64,000 nucleotides of DNA, taken from NCBI RefSeq assembly GCF_900074925.1, contig NW_019716264.1, forward strand, positions 799,498 through 863,497, in the 5' to 3' direction. This DNA comes from Ramularia collo-cygni (lineage: Eukaryota; Ascomycota; Dothideomycetes; Mycosphaerellales; Mycosphaerellaceae). Below the pieces are notes generated by a model. That model was not told the origin of the DNA. It did no database searches and worked only from the letters and a program-made list of their open reading frames with translations. The translations under genes and the position numbers were made by a program. Positions 10,875 through 21,850 of this stretch are shown here, piece by piece. How positions within the stretch are numbered: position 1 is the first letter of the stretch; every line of letters begins with the position of its first letter.

Positions 10875-12345
10875 GTTGACGGTTGCTGTGGAGTGGAAAC
10901 GAGATAGAAGAGACCGAAACGCAATGATTCAGTCGAGGAAGATGGGGGATTGAAGGGAGGTTTGAGGAGGTGTAGATGTAGGAGGGAGGAAGAGCAATGG
11001 GAAGTGAGCGTAGAAAGGGTTTTCAGAACTTTGGAAACTCCCCCACCATCATTTCGTGCTTGCCTCTGCGGGGTCCGAGAGCACTCCAGCAGCGAAGCCG
11101 GTGATAAAACCAGGGGATCCACAAGCGATTGGTGTTAGCAGCCAGAAACACTGGAATGCTTGTGGATATCACCTTTTCTGCCCCAATGTGATGTTTACGC
11201 GCACATCGACGTGATGGTGGAGGTCCGCACAGCAGTCGCAATCTACACTTTACAGCCTCCTCTGAACGATATGGACGTGTCAATAGACGCATTACGACCC
11301 TGAAATCCCCAGAGAACCTCAATGAACACCACTGCATACACTGCATAGACCCTGACACACATTTGTTTCCACATTCTCCACATCATCACGGCGATCGTGT
11401 CATCATCCTTGCTCGGCTTACGATCTGTGCTCTCGAGCTCTTCCCGTCCGTCGACACTGGAGTTTTTGGCGCCCACCTCAACTCTTTGCTCTCCCTTCTC
11501 AACAGTATTCCTCGGAGCTATGAGCTCCTATCACAGCGGTCCACTGTGGAAGCTTCCCGACATGTCTCGTCCACGTTGCAAACCTCTCCCGGTGACCGGT
11601 TACCGAACTCGCTTTTCGGCGAGTTTCGTCCCCGGCATACTGCAGGTCAGATCTGAAATCCTCACACTGTATGGGCAGAACCTGTGGTGGCTTTCGGCTT
11701 CGCCTTGTAGAGCATGGAACACGTGAGGCTTCGGTGGTTTCTCCTTTCCTGAGCAACAACAACACGACCTTGTCTCACAGGCTACGTGGCTTACCGCCTC
11801 AAATCTTGTCGGGACAAGCATGCTCACAGTTGCGTTGATCGATGACGCCTATGGAAGCTGTCCAAACGTCGTGGCTAGAAGCTGCGGTTGATGCGGCCGC
11901 ACGAGTGGTCTTGAGATGACAGCGACCTTGTTTCGCCAACGAGAACGTTTACAACATGCTGATTCATCCGGTTTGCAGAGGCGAGAATTCAGAAGGCCAG
12001 AGAATCCGAAAAGCGTAAGTGAACTTTTCAGTCAATCTTGCGTTGAAGCATCAAGAGGAGGTCAATTGTTCTCTCTGACCGTTGCGAGTTTGTCCGCTGG
12101 AAACATTATCTATTTCATCAAAGCATTCTTTTCAGTTCGCAAATACACTGCAGCATTAACACTGGTCACTCTCGACACTGGATTTCAGCAGAATACCTGA
12201 AGCTTTCCCCCATAGATCTTGTATCGAGCATGCCAAGATCTTAACATCCCGCATCTTACGGAGTACATCTCCTTTGAAGATCTCTGCGCGATCTGGCAGA
12301 TCATCTGTGGTTCAGATAAACTACTCCGGGATGGAGATCGCAGGG

Positions 12346-12353
12346 TTCACATG
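12346..12353 (+). promoter_or_regulatory. TTCACATG octamer (UAS-INO-like), copy 1
   Basis: TTCACATG about 490 bp upstream of the transporter ATG. Its complement CATGTGAA is the core of the yeast inositol/choline-responsive element bound by Ino2/Ino4. The match is visible; function in this organism is inference. Confidence 0.35.
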
Positions 12354-12550
12354 CCATGTGGTGTCCATCACGGTTGAGGGGTACATTTCAGAAAGAACCT
12401 ATACCGCAACGCTGGTAGAATATTTACTTTGATGCGTGGACCAGGTACCGGGGAGGGTTTCATGAGCGTGCCGACTTTTTATAAGACTCCGTTGTGAACA
12501 TGCCGGGCAAAGTTTGAGAGCCCCAGATGTGGACCACCATAGCATTATCA

Positions 12551-12558
12551 TTCACATG
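12551..12558 (+). promoter_or_regulatory. TTCACATG octamer (UAS-INO-like), copy 2
   Basis: Second exact copy, same orientation as copy 1, about 285 bp upstream of the transporter start codon. Confidence 0.35.
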
Positions 12559-12727
12559 TAGTTTCTCCGACTTAGCGACTCGTCCGGAGTATTCATTGTC
12601 CCCAGATCCTTGAGATACGCAGTTGTCTCGGCAAGCCATTCCAAAGCTCTGCTTCAATGTTGAACGCATTGCGCCGTTGAATATTCTTGGCACAGTGACT
12701 GCTGAGACACTTTTAAACTTTCCCTAG

Positions 12728-12735
12728 CATGTGAA
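12728..12735 (-). promoter_or_regulatory. CATGTGAA octamer (UAS-INO-like), copy 3
   Basis: Third copy, in inverted orientation, about 107 bp upstream of the start codon. It is followed by the partly similar GCGTGTGAAG about 15 bp downstream. Confidence 0.35.
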
Positions 12736-12841
12736 CGTGTCACGCGTGTGAAGCCGACCACACTTTCCTCATTCCATCCTCATAAACATCACTAAATCCA
12801 CTCCCATCGACAACCTGGATGAATCATTCCAACTAGAAGGC

Positions 12842-14508
12842 ATGCAACATTCGCATGACGATCCCGATGCGAACGAGCCCTTGATTGGACGTTCGAGCTC
12901 GTCCTTGTCCCGCGAAGACGCAGACACGAATAATCAGCCAGCATACACGCTTTCATTCCGCGATGCAAGTCCCGTCATTCGCTTCCTAACCTGCTCTGCT
13001 GGAATATCTGGTCTTCTATTCGGTTTCGACACCGGGGTCATATCCAGTACTCTGGTTTCAATAGGATCGGATTTGTCGAATCGACCTCTCACTACCCCGG
13101 ATAAAGCCCTTGTCACAGCTATAACATCATTACTCGCTCTAATATCGGCACCAACGACCGGATTCTTCGCTGATCGATTTGGGAGAAAGTCTGTCATCCT
13201 TGTTCCTGCTATCCTATTCACTGTGGGTGCGATCACCCAATCTCTAGCCAACTATGTATGGACCATGGCCGCCGGGAGAGCTCTAGTGGGAGCAGCAGTA
13301 GGTGTGGCTTCCGGAGCCGTTCCATTATACATCACCGAGCTCGCACCGGCCGAACTGAGAGGGCGACTAGTAACTGTACAGTCCCTCTTCATTACTGGCG
13401 GGCAAGTCGTCGCATACCTCATTGGTTGGATCTTCGCATCATGGCCTTCTGGGTGGAGATGGATGGTGGGACTTGGAGCCTTCCCTGCGCTTGTACAGCT
13501 TGGCCTTATGTTCTGGATGCCCGAAACGCCACGTTGGCTGTTGCAGACCGGCCAAGACGAGAAAGCTCGAGCGGTGTTGAACAAGGTCTATGCGAACGTA
13601 CCCAAAGCTGAACGTAACGTGTTGGTACAAGGAGTGCTTAGCAGCGTCCAGGATGAGCTTCGAGAGGAAAACAAGACTGGCTCTAAGGGCAACTTTCACG
13701 ATACTGCTCAAGCTCTAATCGGCATACCCGGGAATAGACGGGCGCTCATCATCGCTTGCATGCTACAAGGACTGCAGCAGCTCTGCGGTTTTGTAAGTGA
13801 CTTCTCAAGAATCAGAAACAAATTCACTGACCTTCAGCTCAGAATTCTCTCATGTACTTCTCAGCCACAATCTTCGCCCTCGTCGGCTTCACATCCCCCA
13901 TCGGAACCTCCCTCTCCGTCGCCCTGACAAATTTCGTCTTCACACTCGTAGCATTTGCCTTCATCGACACAGTCGGACGCCGCAACATCCTCCTTCGCTC
14001 GATTCCATTCATGGTTTTCGGCCTACTCGCATGTGCTTCAGCGTTCTTATTCATCAACGTAGGAGATTCACAGATTGTGGATGACTCAGGCGCAGGGATC
14101 TGGTCGATCGTGCTGCTTCTCAGTATGGTCTTCTACGTTGCGGCTTATGCTGTAGGATTGGGAACCGTCCCATGGCAACAGTCAGAACTATTTCCGCTGC
14201 GTGTACGATCGGTTGGAAGTGGGCTCGCAACCTCGACGAATTGGAGCAGCAACTTTGTGGTTGGAATGTCATTCCTACCACTGATGAACTACCTCGGACC
14301 AAGTACAACTTTCACGCTGTATGCTTTGGTGTGTGTAGTTGGCTGGATCGTGATATACAAGATCTATCCGGAGACTGCGGGCCTAGAGCTGGAAGGTATC
14401 AGTCAGCTGTTGAAAGATGGATGGAGCGTTACCGAGAGCATTGAGGGCTTTCACGAGAGGAGGAAAAGGGTTGAGCTTGAAGATCGCCAAAGAGTATTTT
14501 CCACATGA
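12842..14508 (+). CDS. MFS sugar transporter, myo-inositol transporter type
   Basis: Two exons, 12842-13792 and 13843-14508 (50-nt intron), give 538 aa with about 12 membrane helices, so a plasma-membrane proton-coupled symporter of the sugar-porter family. Visible signatures are GLLFGFDTGVISS in helix 1, ADRFGRKS in loop 2-3, PLYITELAPAELRGRLV, PETPRWLL at the end of the first half, QQLCGFNSLMYFS (restored by splicing) in helix 7, DTVGRRN, and PWQQSELFPLRVRSVGSG before helix 11. The last is characteristic of fungal Itr-type myo-inositol carriers rather than hexose carriers. The substrate is inferred from this resemblance. The N-terminus is a hydrophilic cytoplasmic tail of about 45 residues. 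The TTCACATG octamers upstream fit inositol-linked control. It is convergent with the GH76 gene, 148 bp apart. Confidence 0.9.
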
Positions 14509-14656
14509 TCACTGGGCATTAATTAGCACTAGGTCTGGGTGTTGTCATTTCTCAAGTTCCATCCTCGTCGACATTCCAAGACTCGTACTTCCACAGACTA
14601 TTCAAAGAGTCGCACTGCCGCAATTTCTCGCCTTTCAAATACAAACGCTTTTCACC

Positions 14657-15847
14657 TCACGCAGTCGGGGCAGCTGTCTCGGCAGTTCTCGTGACAGTCA
14701 CTACAGCAGTGACGACTGTGGAGGCACTGCCGCAACCCTTTCCCAGACAACCTTCATCACCATGCTCCAAGGGTGAGACCGCCGCAGCAGCGATCAAGCA
14801 GTCCAGAGCAGATACTTGTGCAGCAGCAGATAAGCTCTTGATCGGACCCTGCCAGAGAGCACCGAAAGATCCATCTCGTTGACGATTGGACTTCCAGATC
14901 GAGTCTGCATTCTTTTGAAGGAATCTGACAAACTCCTTTTGACCATGTACAGCTTGCAGGTACATGAGATTCCTCACAAACACTCCTTTGAACTGAGCAC
15001 CAGTGGCGTCCATCTCTGCAGGATAACCGAGATCCGTCAATATACCACCCTCTGTAGTCGCAAGCTGCTTGATGGCACCCAGTGCAATGTCGCGAGCCCG
15101 ACGGAGGTGGCTTTTCTCACCCGTGAGTGAGTGCATCTCAACCAGTGCTCCCAGTATGACACCCTGATTGTACGAGTATACAGGGCCCGTCAACTTACAG
15201 CTCGTGACATCGAGTCCGTCGTTGAAAGTGTTGTTCTCGTTCATCATGCCAGAGGGAAGCAGCCAGTCAACTTGTTTCTGCGCAATCTTGCGGTATCGAT
15301 CTTTCTTGCCGTGGACACGATTCGCCAGCGATGCTGCCACGGCAAGGAACAGCTGGTTACTAATGGCTGAGTTGGAGACATGCTCTTTCGACCACCATAT
15401 ACCCCCACACTTCGCGCCTTGTCCCGTGAGCATGTCGGTGAAGATCTCCTCGGCGGTTGCAAGGTACTTGATCTCTTTCGTCAAATCGTATGCCTTGATC
15501 CAACCCATAGCCCACCAACCTTCATCGTCGAAAAATGTGTTGANAAAGGTGCCGTTGTTTGAATTTCTTGCGGTGACTAAGATATTGGAGAACATGTCGC
15601 TTGCAGTCTTTTTGAAGTCGTTGTTTACGAGAGCAACGTCTCCGATAGTAGCGAGTGTCGCACCCGAGTTCCACCAGTGCCCTTGCCATAGCCCTCGNCC
15701 GTGTTCATACCATCGTTGGTTGAGAACATCCGTAGCATGCATTGCATGATCCAGATAGACTGCTCTCGAGGAGGCATCGACGATCGATGGGTAAAGCAAG
15801 GAGAGCGTCAAGACAGCCAGAGCTAGGAAACTTGATGCGAAGATCAT
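14657..15847 (-). CDS. Secreted GH76 family alpha-1,6-mannanase-like protein
   Basis: Intronless, 396 aa. The N-terminus is a signal peptide (MIFASSFLALAVLTLSLLYP, cleavage after about residue 25). The body is a GH76 (alpha/alpha)6 barrel: WWNSGATLATIGDVA, then FFDDEGWWAMGW with the paired Asp that acts as nucleophile and acid/base in GH76, GGIWWS, SYNQGVILGALVEMH, and a C-terminal DGSFGALWQGP. GH76 enzymes cleave or transglycosylate alpha-1,6-mannan; fungal members also work in cell-wall crosslinking (Dcw1/Dfg5, which carry GPI anchors). Here the C-terminus is Thr/Val-rich and I see no convincing GPI signal, so secretion or wall association is more likely. Two Ns fall in the coding sequence. 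Confidence 0.9.
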   Translation of the reverse strand: MIFASSFLALAVLTLSLLYPSIVDASSRAVYLDHAMHATDVLNQRWYEHXRGLWQGHWWNSGATLATIGDVALVNNDFKKTASDMFSNILVTARNSNNGTFXNTFFDDEGWWAMGWIKAYDLTKEIKYLATAEEIFTDMLTGQGAKCGGIWWSKEHVSNSAISNQLFLAVAASLANRVHGKKDRYRKIAQKQVDWLLPSGMMNENNTFNDGLDVTSCKLTGPVYSYNQGVILGALVEMHSLTGEKSHLRRARDIALGAIKQLATTEGGILTDLGYPAEMDATGAQFKGVFVRNLMYLQAVHGQKEFVRFLQKNADSIWKSNRQRDGSFGALWQGPIKSLSAAAQVSALDCLIAAAAVSPLEHGDEGCLGKGCGSASTVVTAVVTVTRTAETAAPTA

Positions 15848-16295
15848 CTTCGATGAGTGAATTTTGATCGTGAAAGAGTGATGGAGACTCTCGTTGGCAC
15901 AAGGTCCACAGAAAGAGTGTCCTACCTATCAAGTATATGTAGAGAAGAAGCTTGAGCAGCCAGGGAAAGCAAGACCGTTAACAAAACCTCCCAATCCTAG
16001 AATTGACGACCACGTACAGGCCAAATGATCAAGTCACACTACCTGTCATATAAGCAGGTCGTGACCGCCCTTCCGTGACCCAAGAGCATGTTTGCCCAAC
16101 ACTATACATACCAGATAACAATTTCTGCGCTCGGAAAGAGAAACAGAAGAACAAAGTCAAGAAGTGAACGAGATCTTGACCGAAACGTGAAGAGAAAAAT
16201 GCTCCAGCGCAGCGTTGAAAGAAGTACAAGCGCACTGTACACATTAGAAATTGCCCTAATGTACATCACCTCTCAACTCCTCGCTCACAAAGTAC
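15848..16295. other. Intergenic region, no gene seen
   Basis: Promoter of the minus-strand GH76 gene plus the 3' UTR of RAV1. No open frame with recognisable content. Confidence 0.6.
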
Positions 16296-19200
16296 CTAAA
16301 ATCCAAAACTATCCAGCAAAGAATTCGCATCCGGTTCCTTGAACTGCGTCGGCTCCGGCTTCTTCTTCTCACTCCCACTCTTGGACACAGCAGCAGTGGC
16401 CGCATCCTTCTTAGCTTTCATCTTTTCCAACAAAGCCTTGGCTTTAGCTTCTCGAGAAGCTCTCTCATCATCCACGGCCAGGGTGACGGGCGCTGGTTGT
16501 GTGAAGCTGTCCAAGAGAGACGGCGGTTCTGCCTTGGGAGGCGATGGGTCGGAAGTGAAGTTGTCGAGAAGGGATGGCGGGTTTGATGACTTCGTCTCTG
16601 CCGACTGCTCCTCGGAGATATCGAGTTCGCGTATGCCGTTCGTGATGCCATCCGTCACAGTATCTTTGAGACTCGCACTGCTTTGAGCTGGAACCGCCAA
16701 GAACTCCCACCTTCTAACAAGATCTAGCGCCAACAACCATAATCCCATCCGTCTCAAGATCCTCGCAGATCGCAGGACGGCATCGTACTCATGCTCAGAA
16801 GGACTATTGCCTCTCAACGCGGCGTACAGCAACAACGTACTCGGATCATCTTGCACCCAAGTCTTCGGGACAGCAGTATCCAGAGGCTCCACCAACACCT
16901 TTGCGGCAGAAGCCTTCTCCAGCAGGATCGTATGACACCAACTGAGGAGCCATCGGTTCCCTTCAGCCTTTGCCTGGGGGACAACTCGGTCTTCAAGCAG
17001 TTTCCGAAGCACAGGAGACCCATCACCACAATATATTCTCGCCACAGCAATTGCAAACTGTGGGTCCTCGCATTGTCCCGCGAGCACACTGACTGCACTC
17101 GATGGATCATCCGCCAGCAAAAAGAAAGCGGCAGAATAATGGAACCTCCGCTTCCCCATCAGAGCGTAGGCATTCTTCCTTGCAGCAGTCTTGGCTTCCG
17201 CTTGTGCAAAGTCTTTCTTCAAAAAGTTGGTCGTGGTTCGTTGCTCCTTGTGCCAGGTTGCGATGCGCCACAGTGCGAGCAATGTAGGTTTCTTCCTCAA
17301 CGCCAAGAAGTACAGACTTGCATTGACTGGATCTGGGGGACTCTCTGAGCGATAGGCAGACTGCGCCATCTGTTCGAATATCTGTTCAAGGGCCTCGCGA
17401 TCGGATAGCCAGGACGTTAGCCCCAATCGACGGGCGACAGGCCATGTGAGTTTGTTGTCGTGGTGCAGGAGGAGAATGTCAAGAAGAGCTTGTTGGGTTG
17501 TGCTGTGTTGAGCGAAAACTACCTCGCGCCAAGGTATTTCGGGAACGAACTGAGGTAAGGCGGTTGTACCGTTCGTTTGCGGCGAGTCTGCTCCTGGGGA
17601 TATGTCNTGTGAGTACACGAGTTGCAACTTCCAGTTGAACAAGTATCGCTGTGCATTTTTATCGAGCGCTTTGACATGCTCCCGCAGGTAAGCAATGGCC
17701 TCGATTACGTGCAGGAGACGACGCTGCTCTGCGTTTGATAGCGCTGGCAAATCCTTCTCCATTAGCTGCTCCTTCAAATCATGCACATCATCATCGCTGA
17801 GCCATGCATTGAAGCTGTCTGGATCTTGAATGATAGCTTCGAGAGGTTCGTCAAGTGTGGGATGTAGCTCATCGCCGGTACCCCAGAACTTGAGCTGTTG
17901 CGATAACCTGACGAGTATCGTTGACACCAGACTGAAGTGGCCGTGATGGATGAGATGTGAGAGTAAGCTAGGGTGCCAAGCTGGAAGGGGGCTTTTGAGC
18001 TGCGCAGCCAGCTCTGCCAAATGAATGTCGGAGTCGAGATCGTTCGCTTCTCTGGTCTCAACATCCAGATGGTCTGATTCAACATTCGCACTTGTTAAGA
18101 AAAGACTGTTACCAGCTGCAACGGCAAGGCTGCCTTTGGACGTCCATGCCAATGCTGAAATGTGCAGTCCGATTCCAGCTATTGAGATGCTTTTGACCAA
18201 CACCCACACTGGCAGGCCCGCGCTATGGTGTTCGTATCTCCCCTGAGCGAACAAACCGACTGTCGTGTCGTGACCAACAGCGAGGAAATTGTGTCTCGAT
18301 TTAGGACTGAACGCTTCGAGATGAGTAGCGGGGCTGGTCAAGATCTGGCGATGCTCCAAGTAACCATCGGTGAGATCAACAACTGTAAGTTCCTTCCCAT
18401 CCTGCGCGACGAGCGCTGCAAACTCCTCGGTCGCGGCAAAGAGCGCTGGCTCTACAACACCAGTGTCAAAGACCGCGATGGGTTCAGCATTGCTGTCTTG
18501 AGATACCGGCTGACAGATCAGCCGGCCCGTGTGCGAAATGGTGATGATGCAACTCTGACTTGGGTCGAATGGCATGGACACCGGAACAGCGAATGCCATG
18601 TCGTTCGACCTGCTACGATCGCCCAAAGACCTGACTTTGATACTAGCTACAGCCTGTCCATATCCAGAGGAAGCTGTTTGTGAGACATCCAACGTCCACG
18701 AGAAAACGCTGCCGCCATCATTCGAGATGAAAATGCCAGAATCCGAAAGCTTCTCAGGCAGATTAGCATGGATTCTGCCGGAGCTGCTGGCATTGCATTC
18801 TGATTGACCGATCTTGTATCCTCGGTCATCCCACGCAGCTAATTCAGTGGCAGTGACAGTAAGCACAATTCCTTTCGCCATCATCGTAGCGACGGCTAAG
18901 ATTTCGGAGCCTACACTGAATGACAGCCTGCTTTTCAAGCTAGATGCGCCATCAGCATCCCAAAGACTCACAGCATCCGAAGACCATGAAACCAAACCAT
19001 TTGAATGAGGATGGAGGTTCTGTACATCAGTNTCGTGTCCGGTCCATGTGGTAGTCGGCGACATCCTAGCGTGCCCGCTCGCTGATAGGGAGAAGAAGGT
19101 CTCAACATCTCCACTCCACCAGCCAAGCTCACCACTCTGCGTGAGTGTATGGGAGAGGATGTGGAATTTGTCGTCTTGGAACCAGGAGCCGCATATAGCT

Positions 19201-20408
19201 GGTGTGTGAGGAGGAAACCGCAGCTGTAGACCTTCAGAGTGTGTGATGTGGAACCACTGTGGTTGAGATGGAGTGTCTGACCGCCTTTTATGGCCAACAC
19301 TCTGTAGACCCCAGGCGGACATCCTTCCTTGGCCGTCAAACGCGACTACAACATCTGGGTGCTGAGAGACCATCTCCTTCAGCAGTTCCCTCGAATGGTT
19401 CACTTTACCTTGCTGCGGTAGTCCTATGGCTGCATTGAGAGCCGCACGAAATTGATCAGATGGGATGATGAGTGCGTATCGAGGAGGTATGCTCGAAGGA
19501 GAAGACCCATGCGAACTCGCCGTGGGAGACTGTGGAATGGCGCCGACCAAGTCGATGGTAGTGTGCAGCATCAAGATGTCCAGATCATGCATGCCACCAG
19601 CTCGCCATACCCGCAATACGCCATCTGTGGCGATGGTGTACAAGACTTCGGGCTCATCTTCATGCCTGCCACTGATTCCACTGCCTCGCCTCTCCTCGGC
19701 GTTCGCGTCGAGTGGTCTCCATTGGAAGTGGGTCACTGTTCCCGGATGAGGGNGATATGTGTGGTCGAACAAGCCTTCTTCGAATGACAGCCTTCGCCAA
19801 ATCTTGACCAGCCGATCGTAGCAGGCACGGGTTGCGATGATGGAAGAGGTGGGACTGAAGGCTGCCTGAAAGATGGGAGAGGCGACTTTCTTTTCCCACA
19901 ATGCCGTCCGTGGCTCTGCCGTATCTCTACTGTCGCTGGATTCCAACGGAGAAGCGGTTCGGGAGGAGGGCAGAGTAGAGAAGAGGGAGAGGGTTGTCTG
20001 TCCTCCCACCAGCACTTCCCCTTCATTCCCCCAACTCAGACACTGCGCCTTGTCTGTTGCACTTCCCCGCCGTAGCTTTAATGTTGCCTCCCACCACAGC
20101 TTGGTCCAGCCCTCGGAAATTGGCTCCAACACCCACACGTCATTACCATCCGTCACGGCCAACTTCCCACTGCCATTGTCTGCTGTTATTGCGATCAAAT
20201 CACGCTGGAAAGCGATGGCCTGCACCAATTTGGTGGGAGAGGACAGGATGTTCAGTTGTCTGCCAGAGATGTAGGCGATGTATCGCTTGAAGCGGAAGAC
20301 GAAAGTGGTGTAGGACTGTAGCGAGGCTGTCGGAGCTCCGGGGAGGAGTTGGGTAAAGGTGGATGGAGATGCAGAGGCACTTTCACTCCCGGGCGACTTG
20401 GACGGCAT
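16296..20408 (-). CDS. RAV1: RAVE complex subunit Rav1 (V-ATPase assembly regulator)
   Basis: Intronless, 1370 aa from the ATG at 20408; the frame stays open upstream to a GTG at 20486. Rav1/DMXL proteins, with Skp1 and Rav2, promote reassembly of V1 with V0 sectors of the vacuolar ATPase. The N-terminal half is beta-propeller-like: LLPGAPTASLQSYTTF and KRYIAYISGRQLNIL at the start, repeated WD-like strands (VLYTIATDGVLRVWRAGG, LVKIWRR) up to about residue 800. The C-terminal half has the helical Rav1 domain with conserved-looking FAQHSTTQQALLDILLLHHD, RSESPPDPVNASLYFLALRK, AALRGNSPSEHEYDAVLRSA and MGLWLLALDLVRRWEFL. The last 100 residues are low complexity, carry three SLLD[N/S]F motifs and a Lys-rich segment, and end in SLLDSFGF. 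Four Ns lie inside. Tail to head with the next minus-strand gene. Confidence 0.93.
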   Translation of the reverse strand: MPSKSPGSESASASPSTFTQLLPGAPTASLQSYTTFVFRFKRYIAYISGRQLNILSSPTKLVQAIAFQRDLIAITADNGSGKLAVTDGNDVWVLEPISEGWTKLWWEATLKLRRGSATDKAQCLSWGNEGEVLVGGQTTLSLFSTLPSSRTASPLESSDSRDTAEPRTALWEKKVASPIFQAAFSPTSSIIATRACYDRLVKIWRRLSFEEGLFDHTYXPHPGTVTHFQWRPLDANAEERRGSGISGRHEDEPEVLYTIATDGVLRVWRAGGMHDLDILMLHTTIDLVGAIPQSPTASSHGSSPSSIPPRYALIIPSDQFRAALNAAIGLPQQGKVNHSRELLKEMVSQHPDVVVAFDGQGRMSAWGLQSVGHKRRSDTPSQPQWFHITHSEGLQLRFPPHTPAICGSWFQDDKFHILSHTLTQSGELGWWSGDVETFFSLSASGHARMSPTTTWTGHXTDVQNLHPHSNGLVSWSSDAVSLWDADGASSLKSRLSFSVGSEILAVATMMAKGIVLTVTATELAAWDDRGYKIGQSECNASSSGRIHANLPEKLSDSGIFISNDGGSVFSWTLDVSQTASSGYGQAVASIKVRSLGDRSRSNDMAFAVPVSMPFDPSQSCIITISHTGRLICQPVSQDSNAEPIAVFDTGVVEPALFAATEEFAALVAQDGKELTVVDLTDGYLEHRQILTSPATHLEAFSPKSRHNFLAVGHDTTVGLFAQGRYEHHSAGLPVWVLVKSISIAGIGLHISALAWTSKGSLAVAAGNSLFLTSANVESDHLDVETREANDLDSDIHLAELAAQLKSPLPAWHPSLLSHLIHHGHFSLVSTILVRLSQQLKFWGTGDELHPTLDEPLEAIIQDPDSFNAWLSDDDVHDLKEQLMEKDLPALSNAEQRRLLHVIEAIAYLREHVKALDKNAQRYLFNWKLQLVYSXDISPGADSPQTNGTTALPQFVPEIPWREVVFAQHSTTQQALLDILLLHHDNKLTWPVARRLGLTSWLSDREALEQIFEQMAQSAYRSESPPDPVNASLYFLALRKKPTLLALWRIATWHKEQRTTTNFLKKDFAQAEAKTAARKNAYALMGKRRFHYSAAFFLLADDPSSAVSVLAGQCEDPQFAIAVARIYCGDGSPVLRKLLEDRVVPQAKAEGNRWLLSWCHTILLEKASAAKVLVEPLDTAVPKTWVQDDPSTLLLYAALRGNSPSEHEYDAVLRSARILRRMGLWLLALDLVRRWEFLAVPAQSSASLKDTVTDGITNGIRELDISEEQSAETKSSNPPSLLDNFTSDPSPPKAEPPSLLDSFTQPAPVTLAVDDERASREAKAKALLEKMKAKKDAATAAVSKSGSEKKKPEPTQFKEPDANSLLDSFGF

Positions 20409-20725
20409 GTTTGATGAGGTTATAGGCGGATGTGGAGCATGATTCGGGGCATGCGAGCGTGCGTCTTCTGATCGATCGTATTGCACGCGTCGAGTAGGTT
20501 TAATCGTCGCGGAAGGTCAACAATGTACCACGTCGACATCAACTTTCACGTGTCGAGGTCTGGACGATCGCCGCGTCATTGGTTCAATCTCGGCTGGACT
20601 TCCGGGCAACCGATGAATCAAATATTACTTCACCCAGTCAATATGTCCATCAAAGTCCTGAGATCCCAAGATGACCATCTCCTGCCGTCTAGGAATCATC
20701 CTCTCCATCATTTCCGTCACCTTCA
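20409..20725. other. Short intergenic region
   Basis: Promoter of RAV1 and 3' end of the metallo-beta-lactamase gene, both minus strand. No other feature seen. Confidence 0.55.
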
Positions 20726-21850
20726 TCACGATTCCATCCCTCCTGCATCAATCACAAAGCGACTCCCCACGAAACTGGGCACCAGTCTCCCCGGCATGTC
20801 CTGTTCAATGCNATACTTGGCCCTCCAGCCCGTACAGTGCCCAGCCAGCAATGCCTTTGCGTCAAGTTCTTGGAATGCATCTACGGTTGCTTGAATATCA
20901 TCCGGTCCGGCGTCTGCAAGATGGAATCCTCCCATGACCGCATACAATGGCGACCCGCCGCCTAATGATACTGCATACTTGGAAGCATTAATCACGCCGC
21001 CGTGGCTGCAGCCCGTGAACATGACAATTCCTTTGCCTGAGAGGAAACATCAGAACTGTTCATCAGGCGGAATGGAGGCAGACGTACCTTTCACCTTGCA
21101 CATGACCAGTCTCTCATCTTGGATCAGCAAATCCTCTTCCCATTCCTTTCCATTGAATCTCACCCCAGCCTTGAGTCCCTTTTCATAGCCGGTCACCCGT
21201 GGAATCTCTCCCGATATCAGAAACATTCCATCAAGGACTGTATGCGCCTGGTCATTCTTGCTAACTTTCCCTCCCAAAGCTTCAATTTCCTCGAATGAAG
21301 GATCCACTTCAAGGGAAATAATCGGCCCTCCTGGACGGTGAGTTCCCCTCCCAATCGGTCGAGCTGGATGTAGATCGACCGTGACAGGATCTAGCTGCTT
21401 TTCCTTGGGCGTAGTATCCTTCTCTCTTGCTTGGTGGATCATTCGCAGAACTTGCGGCATCCCGCCCGAATGATCACGATGCCAATGAGAGAGATGAATC
21501 CTCTCAATCAAACCAGGATCAACATTCAATCGCCTCGCATTCCTTTCCCAAGCAGACTCCTCAGGACCGGTATCAAAGAGGATGGTATGTTGCTTTCCAT
21601 TCGCAGTTCCAGTGATCATCAATGAAAGACCATGGGCACTGCAACAGATCTTATCCATACGAACCTCATAAACTTCATCTCCATTACTACTTCTCCCGTC
21701 CGTGACAGGTCCATTGGCGAGGGCAATATCCTTGAGATTCCCCGACTGTTGGATACTCGGATTCGGCGAAGCGGAGATGGGATCGAGTTCATTGTCGATG
21801 ATGACTAGGATTTCCACCGAGTCCAATTCGACAAGTTTGAGATCCGACAT
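20726..21850 (-). CDS. Metallo-beta-lactamase-fold hydrolase
   Basis: Two exons, 21850-21088 and 21036-20726 (51-nt intron, donor GTACGT), give 357 aa. The metal-binding motif LSHWHRDHSGGM (HxHxDH) is at about residue 125, preceded by TILFDTGPEES. Splicing gives KGKGIVMFTGCSHGGVINA, whose His is the next metal ligand, and the last ligand is probably the His in LLAGHCTGW. The GCSHGGVINA block and overall length match the COG1237-like branch of the superfamily (related to ribofuranosyl-aminobenzene phosphate synthase) rather than glyoxalase II. The physiological substrate is unknown. No signal peptide, so probably cytosolic. It shares a 294-bp divergent promoter region with the polyol dehydrogenase. 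Confidence 0.85.

Larger units (their letters stand above)
10875..12841. other. Divergent intergenic region, met6 / inositol-type transporter
   Basis: About 2 kb between two divergently transcribed genes. The 200 bp next to met6 is C/T-rich on the minus strand, as expected for the leader of a highly expressed gene. Open frames of about 60-110 codons near 11023-11827 have no domain and overlap in several frames, so I do not call them. The transporter-proximal 500 bp carries three TTCACATG octamers, listed separately. Confidence 0.6.
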
